Source of the DNA: Anaerolineae bacterium
Lineage (GTDB): Bacteria; Chloroflexota; Anaerolineae; JACIWR01
Reading direction: 5' to 3'
DNA: 35,804 bases
Assembly (NCBI GenBank): GCA_021162125.1
Contig: JAGGZG010000239.1
Span: 1-35,804 of the forward strand
Made by a program: the position numbers and the translations under genes. Below, in pieces: positions 29,029 through 35,804 of the stretch. The notes beneath the pieces were generated by a model, which saw nothing but the letters and a program-made list of their open reading frames with translations, made no database searches and was not told where the DNA came from. Each line of letters begins with the position of its first letter. The first letter of the stretch is position 1.

Positions 29029-31683
29029 TCACAGCCCGCCCAGGCTCTCCAGTCGTTCCCGCAGCTTCTGCCACTTCTCCCGATACTTGGTTACCTTGTC
29101 GCGTTCTTTTTGCACGACGTGGGCCGGGGCCTTGGAGATAAAATTCTTGTTGGTCAGCAGAATCTGGCTATTGGCGATGAGCTTGGTCAGGCGTTCCATT
29201 TCGTTGGCGATGCGCGCTTTCTCCGCTTCCACATCTATCATCCCGGCCAGTGGCAGGTAGATCGTCACTCCGCCGACTACCAGAGTCAGCGCCTGGGCCG
29301 GAACATCCGTCAGCGTCGTGTCCAGTTCCAGCCGCTCAGAGTCCAGGTGGGCCAGGGATAGCAGGATGTCCTGCTGTTCGCGGAGCAGGTCGTAGTACTT
29401 GCCGGCCGCTATGGACGCAGCAATGCGCTGTTTCGGCTGCACGCTGAACTCGGCGCGGGCATTGCGGATGGCGCGCACGATGTCCATCAGCAGCTCGATG
29501 GCCGTCTCGGCTTCCTCGTCCACCCCACCAGCCCGCGGCCAGGGAGCGATCATGATGCTCTCACCCTCGTGGGGCAGATTCTGCCAGATGGCCTCGGTGA
29601 CGAAGGGCATAAAGGGATGCAGGAGGCGCATCGTTCGTTCCAGGACGTACGCCAGCACTTGCCGGGCGGCGTTCTGGGCGCTGGGGTCCTGGCCATAAAG
29701 GCGCACCTTAGCCATCTCGATGTACCAGTCGCAGAACTCACCCCACAGGAAGTCGTAGATCTGCCGTCCGGCCTCGCCGTACTGGTACTGTTCGATCAGG
29801 CGCGTCACGTCCGCCACCAGGCGATTGCTGCGGCTGATAATCCATTTGTCCACCGGGTTCTGCTCCGGTAGATTTTGGATGGAGATGCCGGGCTTGACCG
29901 ATTCGTCCATGTGGCTGACCACGAAGCGGGCCGCGTTCCAGATTTTATTGGCGAAGTTGCGGCTGGCCTCCACCCGTTGCAGGGATAGCTTCATGTCGTT
30001 GCCCGGCGAGGAGCCGGTGAGCAGGGTGAAACGCAGCGCGTCCGCGCCGTATTCGTCAACGATGTTAAGTGGGTCGTATTTTTCGGCGTCGGGCATGGAC
30101 TTGCTGATCTTCTCGCCCCGTTCATTGCGGATCAACCCGTGCAGGTACACTATGCTGTAGGGCGCTTGTCCGGTCATGGCCAGGCCGAGCATGATCTCCC
30201 GGGCCACCCAGAAGAACAGGATGTCGTACCCGGTCTCGCGCATCGTGGTCGGATAGAAGTACTGGAAATCTTCGGTCTCCTCAGGCCAACCCAGCGTGGA
30301 GAAGGGCCACAGCCCGGAGGAGAACCAGGTGTCGAGCACGTCGGGGTCCTGGCGGATGTTGGTACTGCCGCAGTGGGCGCACTTGGTGGGGTCCGTTACC
30401 TCGCAAGTCTGGCCGCCGCAGTCATCGCAGTACCATACCGGGATGCGGTGGCCCCACCACAGTTGGCGGCTGATGCACCAGTCGCGGATGTTCTCCAGCC
30501 AGTTGAAGTACACCTTGGTGAAACGTTCGGGCACGATGCGGATGCGCCCGTCGCGCACGGCCTCCAGGGCCGCGTCGGCCAGGGACTTGATCTTGACGAA
30601 CCATTGGGTGGACACGTATGGCTCGATCACAGTGTTGCAGCGTTGGCAGTGGCCCAGGGAGTGCTGGTAGTTCTCAACTTTAACCAATAGCCCGGCCTTC
30701 TCCAGGTCGGCTACCAGGTTCTTGCGGCATTCGTAGCGATCCTGACCCTGGTACGGGCCGGCGGCCTCGTTCATAGTGCCGTTCTCGTTGAGCACATTGA
30801 TGACCGGCAAATCGTGCCGCTGCCCGATTTCGTAGTCAGTGGGGTCGTGGCCCGGGGTCACTTTTACTGCGCCGGTGCCGAACTCGGGGTCCACAACCTC
30901 GTCGGCGATGATGGGGATGCGGCGTTCCAGTATCGGTAGGATGGCCGTGCGCCCGACCATTGCCGTATAGCGTTCGTCGTCCGGGTGAACGGCCACGGCG
31001 GTATCGCCCAGGATGGTCTCCGGCCGGGTGGTGGCCACCTCGATGAACCCGCCGCCTTCCAGCGGGTAGCGCACGTACCATAGCTTGCCGGTCCTCTCCT
31101 CGTGGACCACCTCCAGGTCGGAGATGGCGGAGGTGCAGCGCGGACACCAGTTCACCAGATAAGTGCCCCGGTAGATCAATCCCTGCTTGTACAGGCGCAC
31201 GAAAGCCTCGCGCACCGCCCGTGACAGCCCCTCGTCCAGGGTGAAGCGCTCTCGCTCCCAATCGCAGGAGACGCCCAGCCGGCGGTGCTGGTCGGTGATG
31301 CGCTTGTGGTAGATTTCCTTCCATTGCCACACCCGCTCTATGAATTTCTCGCGGCCCAGGTCATGCCGGGTGAGGCCCTCCTTGGCCAGCTCGCGCTCCA
31401 CCACGTTCTGCGTGGCGATGCCGGCGTGGTCCGAACCGGGCAACCAGAGGGTAGGATCGCCCTTCATGCGATGGTAGCGGGTCACCAGGTCTTCCACTGC
31501 TGCGGTAATAGCGTGACCCAGGTGCAGTGCCCCGGTGACGTTGGGCGGTGGCATGGTGATGGTGAAGGGCTTTTTCCAGGGGTTAATCTCCGGACGGAAG
31601 TATCCTTTTCTCTCCCACCAGTCGTAGATAGGCTTTTCCGCTTTTTGCGGATTGTAGGTTTTGGGCATTTTGATCTTGCTCAT
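29029..31683 (-). CDS. valS: Valyl-tRNA synthetase
   Basis: An 884-residue class I aminoacyl-tRNA synthetase that charges tRNA-Val. The HIGH motif reads HLGH at 54-57 in 'NVTGALHLGHAI', the editing domain has the 'TTRPETILGDTAVAVHP' block, the KMSKS motif reads KISKS in 'ERGEKISKSM', and a C-terminal coiled-coil arm is present ('VDVEAEKARI...' onward). Length matches the bacterial enzyme. The ATG at 31683 overlaps the stop of a 27-codon upstream ORF; the nearest ribosome-site-like AAGGA lies 10 nt upstream. Expression is predicted to be controlled by the T-box in its leader. Confidence 0.97.
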   Translation of the reverse strand: MSKIKMPKTYNPQKAEKPIYDWWERKGYFRPEINPWKKPFTITMPPPNVTGALHLGHAITAAVEDLVTRYHRMKGDPTLWLPGSDHAGIATQNVVERELAKEGLTRHDLGREKFIERVWQWKEIYHKRITDQHRRLGVSCDWERERFTLDEGLSRAVREAFVRLYKQGLIYRGTYLVNWCPRCTSAISDLEVVHEERTGKLWYVRYPLEGGGFIEVATTRPETILGDTAVAVHPDDERYTAMVGRTAILPILERRIPIIADEVVDPEFGTGAVKVTPGHDPTDYEIGQRHDLPVINVLNENGTMNEAAGPYQGQDRYECRKNLVADLEKAGLLVKVENYQHSLGHCQRCNTVIEPYVSTQWFVKIKSLADAALEAVRDGRIRIVPERFTKVYFNWLENIRDWCISRQLWWGHRIPVWYCDDCGGQTCEVTDPTKCAHCGSTNIRQDPDVLDTWFSSGLWPFSTLGWPEETEDFQYFYPTTMRETGYDILFFWVAREIMLGLAMTGQAPYSIVYLHGLIRNERGEKISKSMPDAEKYDPLNIVDEYGADALRFTLLTGSSPGNDMKLSLQRVEASRNFANKIWNAARFVVSHMDESVKPGISIQNLPEQNPVDKWIISRSNRLVADVTRLIEQYQYGEAGRQIYDFLWGEFCDWYIEMAKVRLYGQDPSAQNAARQVLAYVLERTMRLLHPFMPFVTEAIWQNLPHEGESIMIAPWPRAGGVDEEAETAIELLMDIVRAIRNARAEFSVQPKQRIAASIAAGKYYDLLREQQDILLSLAHLDSERLELDTTLTDVPAQALTLVVGGVTIYLPLAGMIDVEAEKARIANEMERLTKLIANSQILLTNKNFISKAPAHVVQKERDKVTKYREKWQKLRERLESLGGL

Positions 31684-31763
31684 GGCCGGATTGTCCTTTC
31701 CTTATAGTCAAGGGGTGAGACAGGAGATACACGTACAGCAACGCCGTCTTCGTCCACTGTCAT
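31680..31763 (-). CDS. 27-residue upstream ORF coupled to valS
   Basis: ATG 31763 is preceded by two GGAGG blocks; the distal one is 7 nt away. The frame encodes 27 residues, MTVDEDGVAVRVSPVSPLDY followed by KERTIRP, and its stop TGA overlaps the valS ATG (ATGA). Five of 27 residues are valine, clustered at positions 3-15. It lies between the T-box/repeat and valS, so ribosomes finishing it could re-initiate on valS. A leader peptide is plausible; chance cannot be ruled out. Confidence 0.5.
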   Translation of the reverse strand: MTVDEDGVAVRVSPVSPLDYKERTIRP

Positions 31764-31790
31764 CACCTCCCCTCCAGGTCTTGCTTCTGA

Positions 31791-31940
31791 GTAACTGCTC
31801 AGGTTACTTCTGTTAGCGATTGAAATCGCCTCTAGAGGGCTTGCAGCCGAGCGTCCACCTGCGTGGACGCGCCTGTCCACGCAGGTGGACAGCCAGCTTT
31901 AGCTCCTCAGGCGCGGTTTCAACCGCTTAACGCTTCTGAA
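31791..31940. repeat. Long compound palindrome, copy 2 (one arm diverged), in the valS leader
   Basis: Positions 31791-31868 match the 78-nt arm of copy 1 (320-397) with a single mismatch (31804). The spacer is GCGCCT, the reverse complement of the copy-1 spacer, so this copy is in opposite orientation. The second arm agrees for 16 nt (31875-31890), then differs in sequence but keeps the mini-hairpins: AGCT/AGCT and GCGGTT/AACCGC instead of GGCT/AGCC and GCGATT/AATCGC. It lies between the T-box terminator and valS. Confidence 0.9.
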
Positions 31941-31942
31941 TC

Positions 31943-31976
31943 AAAAGCCCCTCTCGCCTCAAGGACGAGAGGGGCT
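31943..31976 (-). terminator. Intrinsic terminator of the valS T-box
   Basis: AGCCCCTCTCG pairs with CGAGAGGGGCT around a 9-nt loop, followed on the minus strand by TTTT. It lies just downstream of the T-box consensus; the T-box sequence and its partner would form the alternative antiterminator. Confidence 0.9.
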
Positions 31977-32170
31977 CCCTCACGCGGTACCACCTTGCTT
32001 CTGGTCAACCGACCAGCGCTCTGCGGCTGTAACGGGCCGACCCGTGCTGGCCTACTGCTGTGGCCATCAGCCAGCAGACTCCCAGGCGACCTTCGACTGG
32101 CGGCCGGTGCGCGGGGCTTCCAGCCGGTGACCCCGCTTCTCTATCACCGCAGTCCAGCCTACTCCTCCTG
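31943..32170 (-). ncRNA. T-box riboswitch controlling valS (tRNA-Val sensing)
   Basis: The minus strand carries AAGGTGGTACCGCG (31996-31983), the conserved T-box sequence whose UGG-A-CCGCG core pairs with the tRNA 3' end, followed by the intrinsic terminator. Upstream is a Stem I with an AGTA motif (32163-32160), stem AGGC/GCCT and GACTG/CAGTC, an AGAG-type apical part, and a specifier loop GAAGGTC. GTC at 32090-32088 is the likely valine specifier codon, fitting valS. Established behaviour: uncharged tRNA-Val binding stabilises the antiterminator and allows valS transcription. The exact Stem I folding and specifier register are my reading and less certain than the T-box itself. Confidence 0.92.
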
Positions 32171-32204
32171 TTCACCGTCTTTCACAGTCTATGATGAATG
32201 AAGA

Positions 32205-32239
32205 GTGAGGGAGTTTTGGGAACCCCCTTGCTCCCTCAC
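32205..32239 (-). other. 5' hairpin at the start of the valS leader
   Basis: GTGAGGGAG (32205-32213) pairs with CTCCCTCAC (32231-32239). It would sit at about nucleotides 5-40 of the transcript starting near 32244, ahead of T-box Stem I. It may stabilise the RNA 5' end; it is not part of the usual T-box core. Confidence 0.6.
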
Positions 32240-32250
32240 GGCTGTTTTTA

Positions 32251-32279
32251 ATTATAACCGATTTTGGCCGAAGTGTCAA
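32251..32279 (-). promoter_or_regulatory. Perfect consensus promoter of valS
   Basis: Minus strand: TTGACA (32279-32274), 17-nt spacer, TATAAT (32256-32251). Predicted start near 32244, giving a leader of about 560 nt before valS. Confidence 0.9.
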
Positions 32280-32284
32280 AATTG

Positions 32285-32318
32285 AGGTGCCCGGCACTTG
32301 AAGAAGTGCCGGGCACCT
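32285..32318. repeat. Double palindrome between divergent promoters
   Basis: AGGTGCCCGGCACTT (32285-32299), GAAG, then the exact complement (32304-32318). It lies between the divergent valS and 141-aa gene promoters, where a terminator role makes no sense. This favours a mobile or structural repeat. Confidence 0.88.
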
Positions 32319-32331
32319 TGAAAGACCAATT

Positions 32332-32360
32332 TTGTCATTTGGGGGGAAAGCTGGTATAAT
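32332..32360 (+). promoter_or_regulatory. Promoter of the 141-aa/site-2 protease operon
   Basis: TTGTCA (32332-32337), 17-nt spacer, TATAAT (32355-32360). Predicted start near 32367, about 26 nt before ATG 32393, which has AAGGAGGA. Confidence 0.85.
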
Positions 32361-32392
32361 CTGGCCCATACGTAAACCACAAGGAGGATTCA

Positions 32393-32818
32393 ATGGGACG
32401 AGTGATTTCCGTCGAGCGGGTGGGCACAAAGCGGCAACAACTGCGACGTACCGTTGCCGAGGCCCTTCGCCGATTGATGGAAAAGCCTGAGTTGGACGAG
32501 GAGGCCAAAGACCTGGCGGCGCTCATCGTCTTTTGTCTGGATGCCATCGCCGAGGGGGTGGATCGTTCGGCGACAGCCTGGGAGCGAAGGAATTACTACC
32601 TCAAGGCCGACCGCTTTCGTCGTGAGTGGGCGTGGGCCAGTCGCACTGCGGACGAGATGGCGACCTTGATTCAAGAAGATGCCTGGGATGGCCTGCCGGC
32701 GGTGTTGGCCAGCCTGCTGCCCCACTTTGCGGACGTGCGGGTGGTCAAGTTGGTGCGCCCGCCGTCTCTGTGGCAGGGAGCGTACCAGCGATTGCTTGCC
32801 GAGGAGACGCTGCGATGA
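32393..32818 (+). CDS. Unknown 141-residue helical protein
   Basis: A 141-residue soluble protein, mostly alpha-helical and rich in Ala, Leu, Glu and Arg. It begins MGRVISVERVGTKRQQLRRT, with a mid-section 'AALIVFCLDAIAEGVDRSATAWERRNYYLKADRFR' and a Trp-rich end. AAGGAGGA is ideally placed. Its stop overlaps the protease start as ATGA, so the two are coupled. I do not recognise a family with certainty. The coupling suggests a cytosolic partner or regulator of the membrane protease. Confidence 0.82.
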   Translation: MGRVISVERVGTKRQQLRRTVAEALRRLMEKPELDEEAKDLAALIVFCLDAIAEGVDRSATAWERRNYYLKADRFRREWAWASRTADEMATLIQEDAWDGLPAVLASLLPHFADVRVVKLVRPPSLWQGAYQRLLAEETLR

Positions 32819-33948
32819 AATTCACACGCTCGACTTCTTCCCCTCCGCCCCCTGAACCTCCCATTCCAGAATGGGACATCGTCCGCCTGCGGGAGGCTGT
32901 GGGCGACGTGTTTGCCGTGAGCGACGTGACCATGAATCCATCGCCGCGCGTGGCCCTTCAACTCCGTGGCCGGCTGCTGGTCCCGGCCCACCAGGCGTAC
33001 GAGCAGGTGAGCAGTCGCTTTCGTGACCTGGGCTACACCCCCCTCTTTCAACGTGAGGATGGGAACGACGTGATTCTGGCCGTGCGAGGCGTCATCCAGG
33101 CCACGCCTTCCCGTCCCTGGTTAGCGGCCCTGCTGTTCCTGGCCACCGTGGCGTCCGTGGTGTTTGCCGGTATGCAGATGGTAGAGCCGCCACCTGGGCA
33201 TCTGCTCCCTTCGCCGCTGGCCGGGCTGCCCTTCGCCGTGAGTCTGCTGAGCATCCTCCTGGTTCACGAGTTAGGACACTATTTCGTGGCCCGAGCCTAC
33301 GGCGTGCCGGTCAGCTTGCCGTATTTCATCCCTATGCCTATTAGCCTGTTCGGTACGATGGGGGCTTTCATTCGTATGAAGGCCCCGCCGACCAACCGGC
33401 GAGTGCTGGTGTCCATCGCCGCCGCCGGGCCGCTGGCCGGGTTGATGCTGGCTATACCCATCTTAATCATTGGGTTGCTGCTTTCGGAAGTGACTCCCCT
33501 GCCCACCGGTGAGCTGTTACTGATGGAGGGCAACTCTTTGCTGTACCTGGGCCTCAAGTTTTTGATCTTCGGACGAGTCTTGCCCAGCGGAGGGGTGGAC
33601 GTGATGCTGCATCCAATAGCCATGGCTGGTTGGGTGGGTTTGCTGGTCACTGGCCTCAATTTGATCCCCGCCGGGCAGCTTGATGGAGGGCACATCGTCT
33701 ACGCCTTGCTAGGGGAACGGGCGCGTTGGCTCACCTGGCTGATAATTGGTGCTATGCTGGTTCTGGGTTTCGTCTGGGACGGGTGGTTCCTGTGGGCCGG
33801 GCTGATTTTCGTCTTCGGGCGGCGTCCGGCGGCTCCACTGGACGCTATCACCACCCTCGACCGGCCGCGGCAGGTGTTGGCTGTGCTCGTCATCATTGTG
33901 TTCATCCTGATTTTCACTCCTGTGCCCCTGGTCGCTCAGCAATTTTAA
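32815..33948 (+). CDS. Site-2 protease family (M50) intramembrane metalloprotease
   Basis: A 377-residue protein. A soluble N-terminal domain of about 100 residues, compatible with a GSPII/EGY-like or BON-like fold, is followed by about seven membrane segments. The zinc motif HELGH lies at 151-155 and the third ligand region is 'NLIPAGQLDGGHIVYALLG'. Such enzymes cleave transmembrane segments to release signalling factors; this domain plan, without PDZ and with 'RMKAPPTNRRVL', resembles the plant EGY-type subgroup. It starts at ATG 32815 inside the previous stop. The DUF4230 gene follows after 16 nt. Confidence 0.93.
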   Translation: MKFTRSTSSPPPPEPPIPEWDIVRLREAVGDVFAVSDVTMNPSPRVALQLRGRLLVPAHQAYEQVSSRFRDLGYTPLFQREDGNDVILAVRGVIQATPSRPWLAALLFLATVASVVFAGMQMVEPPPGHLLPSPLAGLPFAVSLLSILLVHELGHYFVARAYGVPVSLPYFIPMPISLFGTMGAFIRMKAPPTNRRVLVSIAAAGPLAGLMLAIPILIIGLLLSEVTPLPTGELLLMEGNSLLYLGLKFLIFGRVLPSGGVDVMLHPIAMAGWVGLLVTGLNLIPAGQLDGGHIVYALLGERARWLTWLIIGAMLVLGFVWDGWFLWAGLIFVFGRRPAAPLDAITTLDRPRQVLAVLVIIVFILIFTPVPLVAQQF

Positions 33949-33964
33949 CAATGAGGAGGTCGCG

Positions 33965-34765
33965 GTGGCGGGTTCGACGGATGTGGGCGGAATTTGGCCG
34001 CAGTTAAAGGGTGCTTTCCGTGAGCGATGGGGGCTGTGGCTCGTGATCGCGCTGGGGGTAGCGCTCATCGTCGCCCTGGCACTGTGCGAGGTGGGCAGAA
34101 TGGCCGTCGCCATCAGTGCGCGACCCTCACCAACCGCCACCGTCCAGCCCACTCCCTCACTCGCGCCACCGACGGCCACATCGAGCGCTACTCCCTTGCC
34201 TACGGCCACGCGCACTTCTACCCCGACCCCGACCATCACCCCCACTCCGACGTCCACGCCCATTGTCCTCGGCCCGCCGCAGATTCACGCCCTGGGCCGC
34301 CTGGAGCCCATCCGCTACGCACTGACCACCATCGTCGAGGGCAAGCGCGGCTCCGGCGGTGTACTGGAGTGGGTGGGCCTGGGCACGGTGGAGCTGGTGC
34401 TGATCGTGCCCGGCGAGGTGATCGCCGGGGTGGACTTGGCCACGGTCACGGCGGACGACATCCAGGTGCGGGGGGACGCGGTTACGTTGGTGTTGCCCGC
34501 GCCGGAAGTGCTGGTCACGCGAGTGGATCCGGGCGCAGTGCGGGTGTACGACCTCAAGCAGAAGCTCTTTGCCCCTGCACCCGACGAGCTGGAGCTGGAG
34601 TTGCTGGCTCGCGCGGAGGACAACTTGCGTGGTCAGGCGCTGGAAGCGGGCATCCTGGATGGGGCGCGGAGCGTGGCCGAAGCGCAGCTCACCAATTGGC
34701 TCTACGAGCTGGGCTTTCGGCGGGTGACCATTTTCTGGCGAGCTCCCACGCCCTCTGCCCATTAA
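33965..34765 (+). CDS. DUF4230 protein, membrane-anchored with a Thr/Pro linker
   Basis: A 266-residue protein with an N-terminal transmembrane helix (about 22-48), a Pro/Thr/Ser linker of about 55 residues (52-100), and a C-terminal DUF4230 domain (about 105-260). Domain blocks include 'LGRLEPIRYALTTIVEG', 'IVPGEVIAGVDLATV' and 'ILDGARSVAEAQLTNWLYELGF'. The low-complexity linker and single helix suggest an exported domain tethered to the membrane. The function of the family is not established. GTG 33965 has GAGGAGG upstream and lies 16 bp after the protease gene, so it is the third gene of this operon and may be a substrate or partner of the protease (inference). Confidence 0.88.
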   Translation: MAGSTDVGGIWPQLKGAFRERWGLWLVIALGVALIVALALCEVGRMAVAISARPSPTATVQPTPSLAPPTATSSATPLPTATRTSTPTPTITPTPTSTPIVLGPPQIHALGRLEPIRYALTTIVEGKRGSGGVLEWVGLGTVELVLIVPGEVIAGVDLATVTADDIQVRGDAVTLVLPAPEVLVTRVDPGAVRVYDLKQKLFAPAPDELELELLARAEDNLRGQALEAGILDGARSVAEAQLTNWLYELGFRRVTIFWRAPTPSAH

Positions 34766-34786
34766 GCGGGCTGCACCCTGATTGTA

Positions 34787-34863
34787 GGACGCAGATGAAC
34801 GCCGATAGGCGCTGATTTTCTATTTTATTTTTATCTGCGAAAATCTGCGTGAATCTGCGTCCA
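34787..34863. repeat. Dispersed word repeat ('atctgcgt' type)
   Basis: The gap between convergent genes contains ACGCAGAT near its left end and two ATCTGCGT words at the right, with 'atctgcgaaaatctgcgtg' between them and a T/A-rich centre. The ends are mutually complementary, so the whole can fold back. No coding sense. Confidence 0.65.
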
Positions 34864-34873
34864 AGTGGGATTG

Positions 34874-35665
34874 TCAGACAATCAGGGACTGCACCTGAAA
34901 CTGAAAGCGAGCCCGGAAGCGACGCAGCAGGCGCAGGATGGGTGCCCCGAAGAGCAGGAGCAGCAGCGCGTTGCCCGCCGCCCGCCCTACGTCCCACCAC
35001 AGTGAGGTAATGACGTAGAAAGCGGCGTAACGCTTCAGTGTCTCGATTGCTCCTAGACCGGGCTGCCAGTAGATCGCCGTCTGCGTCGGGTCGAACACGA
35101 AGGGCCAGAACCAGAGATTCATCATTGCCCCGAAGGCGAATCCCCAGCCCAACCCCCACACGGTGAGCATGGTCACCTCCAGGCGCGGCCAGCGCCGCAG
35201 ATCGGGCAGCCAGGCCGAGGCCATCCCGATCCACCCCGTGGCGAACATCTGAAAGGGCAGCCACGGCCCCACTCCGGCCCCCATGAGCGCCGATACCAGC
35301 AGCGAGAGCGCCCCCAACAGAAAGCCGAAAGTCGCCCCGTAACAGTACCCGGCCAGGATGGGCAGGAAAAACACCGCCGCGAACCCGGCCGGCCCGGGCA
35401 CGGCGCGTAGCACGGCGTTAACCGCTGTGAGGATGCCCAGCACGGCGATGATCTTGGAGTTGATCTGCCCGGAGCTGAGGTTGGTCAACACTGCGCCCAG
35501 ACAGAAGACCATCAGGATGATGAATAAAAATGGTGCGTCGCCGGAGTGGGACAGCGCCCCGTGGACTGAATTCGCCGGCTGGGGGACAAAGAAGGGGTAT
35601 AGGAACGCGGCGACGCCTACCAGGCTGGCTGCGGCCAGGACGATGGCGTTAAGAAACTTTTTCAT
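34874..35665 (-). CDS. ECF transporter S component (substrate-binding membrane subunit)
   Basis: A 263-residue membrane protein with about seven hydrophobic segments. The central block 'VFFLPILAGYCYGATFGFLLGALSLLVSAL' followed by 'GVGPWLPFQMFATGWIGMASAWLP' is typical of ECF S components of the HtsT/CbrT type, which capture vitamins or their precursors. The ATG at 35665 overlaps the stop of an upstream ABC ATPase as ATGA, which supports an energy-coupling-factor operon. The substrate is not determinable here. Confidence 0.85.
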   Translation of the reverse strand: MKKFLNAIVLAAASLVGVAAFLYPFFVPQPANSVHGALSHSGDAPFLFIILMVFCLGAVLTNLSSGQINSKIIAVLGILTAVNAVLRAVPGPAGFAAVFFLPILAGYCYGATFGFLLGALSLLVSALMGAGVGPWLPFQMFATGWIGMASAWLPDLRRWPRLEVTMLTVWGLGWGFAFGAMMNLWFWPFVFDPTQTAIYWQPGLGAIETLKRYAAFYVITSLWWDVGRAAGNALLLLLFGAPILRLLRRFRARFQFQVQSLIV

Positions 35666-35804
35666 CGTCTCCCCAACACATCCTCCACGGTCAGGAACCG
35701 TGCATCGCGGAAGAGCTTATTCACCTGCGAGGCGAAGACCTGTGAGTCGGTCATCACCTGGCGAACGGGACCATCCACCACCACCTGGCCCTCGCCCAGG
35801 ATAA
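35662..35804 (-). CDS. ABC ATPase, C-terminal fragment (ECF-type), runs off the right edge
   Basis: The last 46 residues of a protein are present, ending 'FLTVEDVLGRR'. The visible 'ILGEGQVVVDGPVRQVM' segment is the usual post-H-loop region of ABC ATPases ('G.G.vv.dGp..ev'), and 'VNKLFRDARFLTVEDVL' fits the EcfA/CbiO C-terminal tail. It overlaps the S component start by ATGA. Upstream parts, including Walker motifs, lie outside the window. Confidence 0.85.
   Translation of the reverse strand, partial: ILGEGQVVVDGPVRQVMTDSQVFASQVNKLFRDARFLTVEDVLGRR

Noticed and set aside
31791..31940. The two long palindrome copies as ends of a 31-kb composite transposon
   Set aside because: The region between them contains housekeeping genes (valS, rph) and no transposase; copy 2 sits within the valS leader, so the copies look like independently dispersed repeats.

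Overview
The window is a stretch of a GC-rich bacterial chromosome. Gene content and style suggest Chloroflexota (Anaerolineae-like). The clues are a DnaJ-VWA/PP2C/FHA signalling set, an orphan PhoB-type regulator next to a small Ras-like GTPase, a T-box in front of valS, a site-2 protease followed by a DUF4230 protein, and a Ni-CO dehydrogenase with NAD-reductase subunits. The taxonomic call is inference from family content; there is no rRNA or other marker here. No insertion sequence, prophage or CRISPR array was seen. Five promoters with near-consensus -35 and -10 boxes and exactly 17-nt spacers show ordinary sigma-70-type transcription.

Layout. 1-5.4 kb: the start of an unknown protein on the minus strand, a 162-bp perfect palindrome, then two plus-strand signalling groups. 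The first is PP2C phosphatase, DnaJ-VWA fusion and zinc-ribbon/FHA. The second is an 81-aa unknown, a response regulator, a GTPase and a MoaD/ThiS-like protein. 5.6-9.6 kb: a lysine/saccharopine operon (lysine-ketoglutarate reductase, saccharopine dehydrogenase, ornithine-type aminotransferase). 9.8-11.7 kb (minus): a two-gene unit with toxin-antitoxin architecture and a XerC/D-type recombinase. 11.8-13.4 kb (minus): an LCAT-like hydrolase. 13.5-17.9 kb (minus): a probable six-gene operon (MarR regulator, cupin, NapH-like membrane Fe-S protein, ABC ATPase, ABC-2 permease, alpha/beta hydrolase) behind a perfect promoter overlapped by a palindromic operator. It is divergent from a DMT exporter with a predicted leaderless mRNA.

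18.9-24.6 kb (minus): the most notable metabolic module, cooF-cooS followed by three NuoE/NuoF/HoxU-like subunits. It would carry electrons from CO through a polyferredoxin to a flavin-containing NAD(P) reductase. No hydrogenase catalytic subunit, acetyl-CoA synthase or CooC maturation gene is present in the window. 25.1-32.3 kb (minus): a NarX/NarL-type two-component pair, a class I/II aminotransferase, rph and valS. valS has a leader of about 560 nt holding a T-box riboswitch, a copy of the long palindromic repeat and a 27-codon ORF that overlaps valS by ATGA. 32.4-34.8 kb (plus): a 141-aa unknown, a site-2 protease and a DUF4230 protein. 34.9 kb to the end (minus): an ECF transporter S component and the C-terminal end of an ABC ATPase.

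A second layer is the density of palindromic intergenic repeats. A long compound palindrome occurs twice in opposite orientation, with arms built from three mini-hairpins. Several double palindromes (a palindrome of about 15 bp, a short linker, the same palindrome again) lie at gene ends. One 33-bp palindrome occurs both between two genes of the CO operon and inside the reading frame of the NuoF-like gene, where it encodes 12 residues of an interdomain linker.
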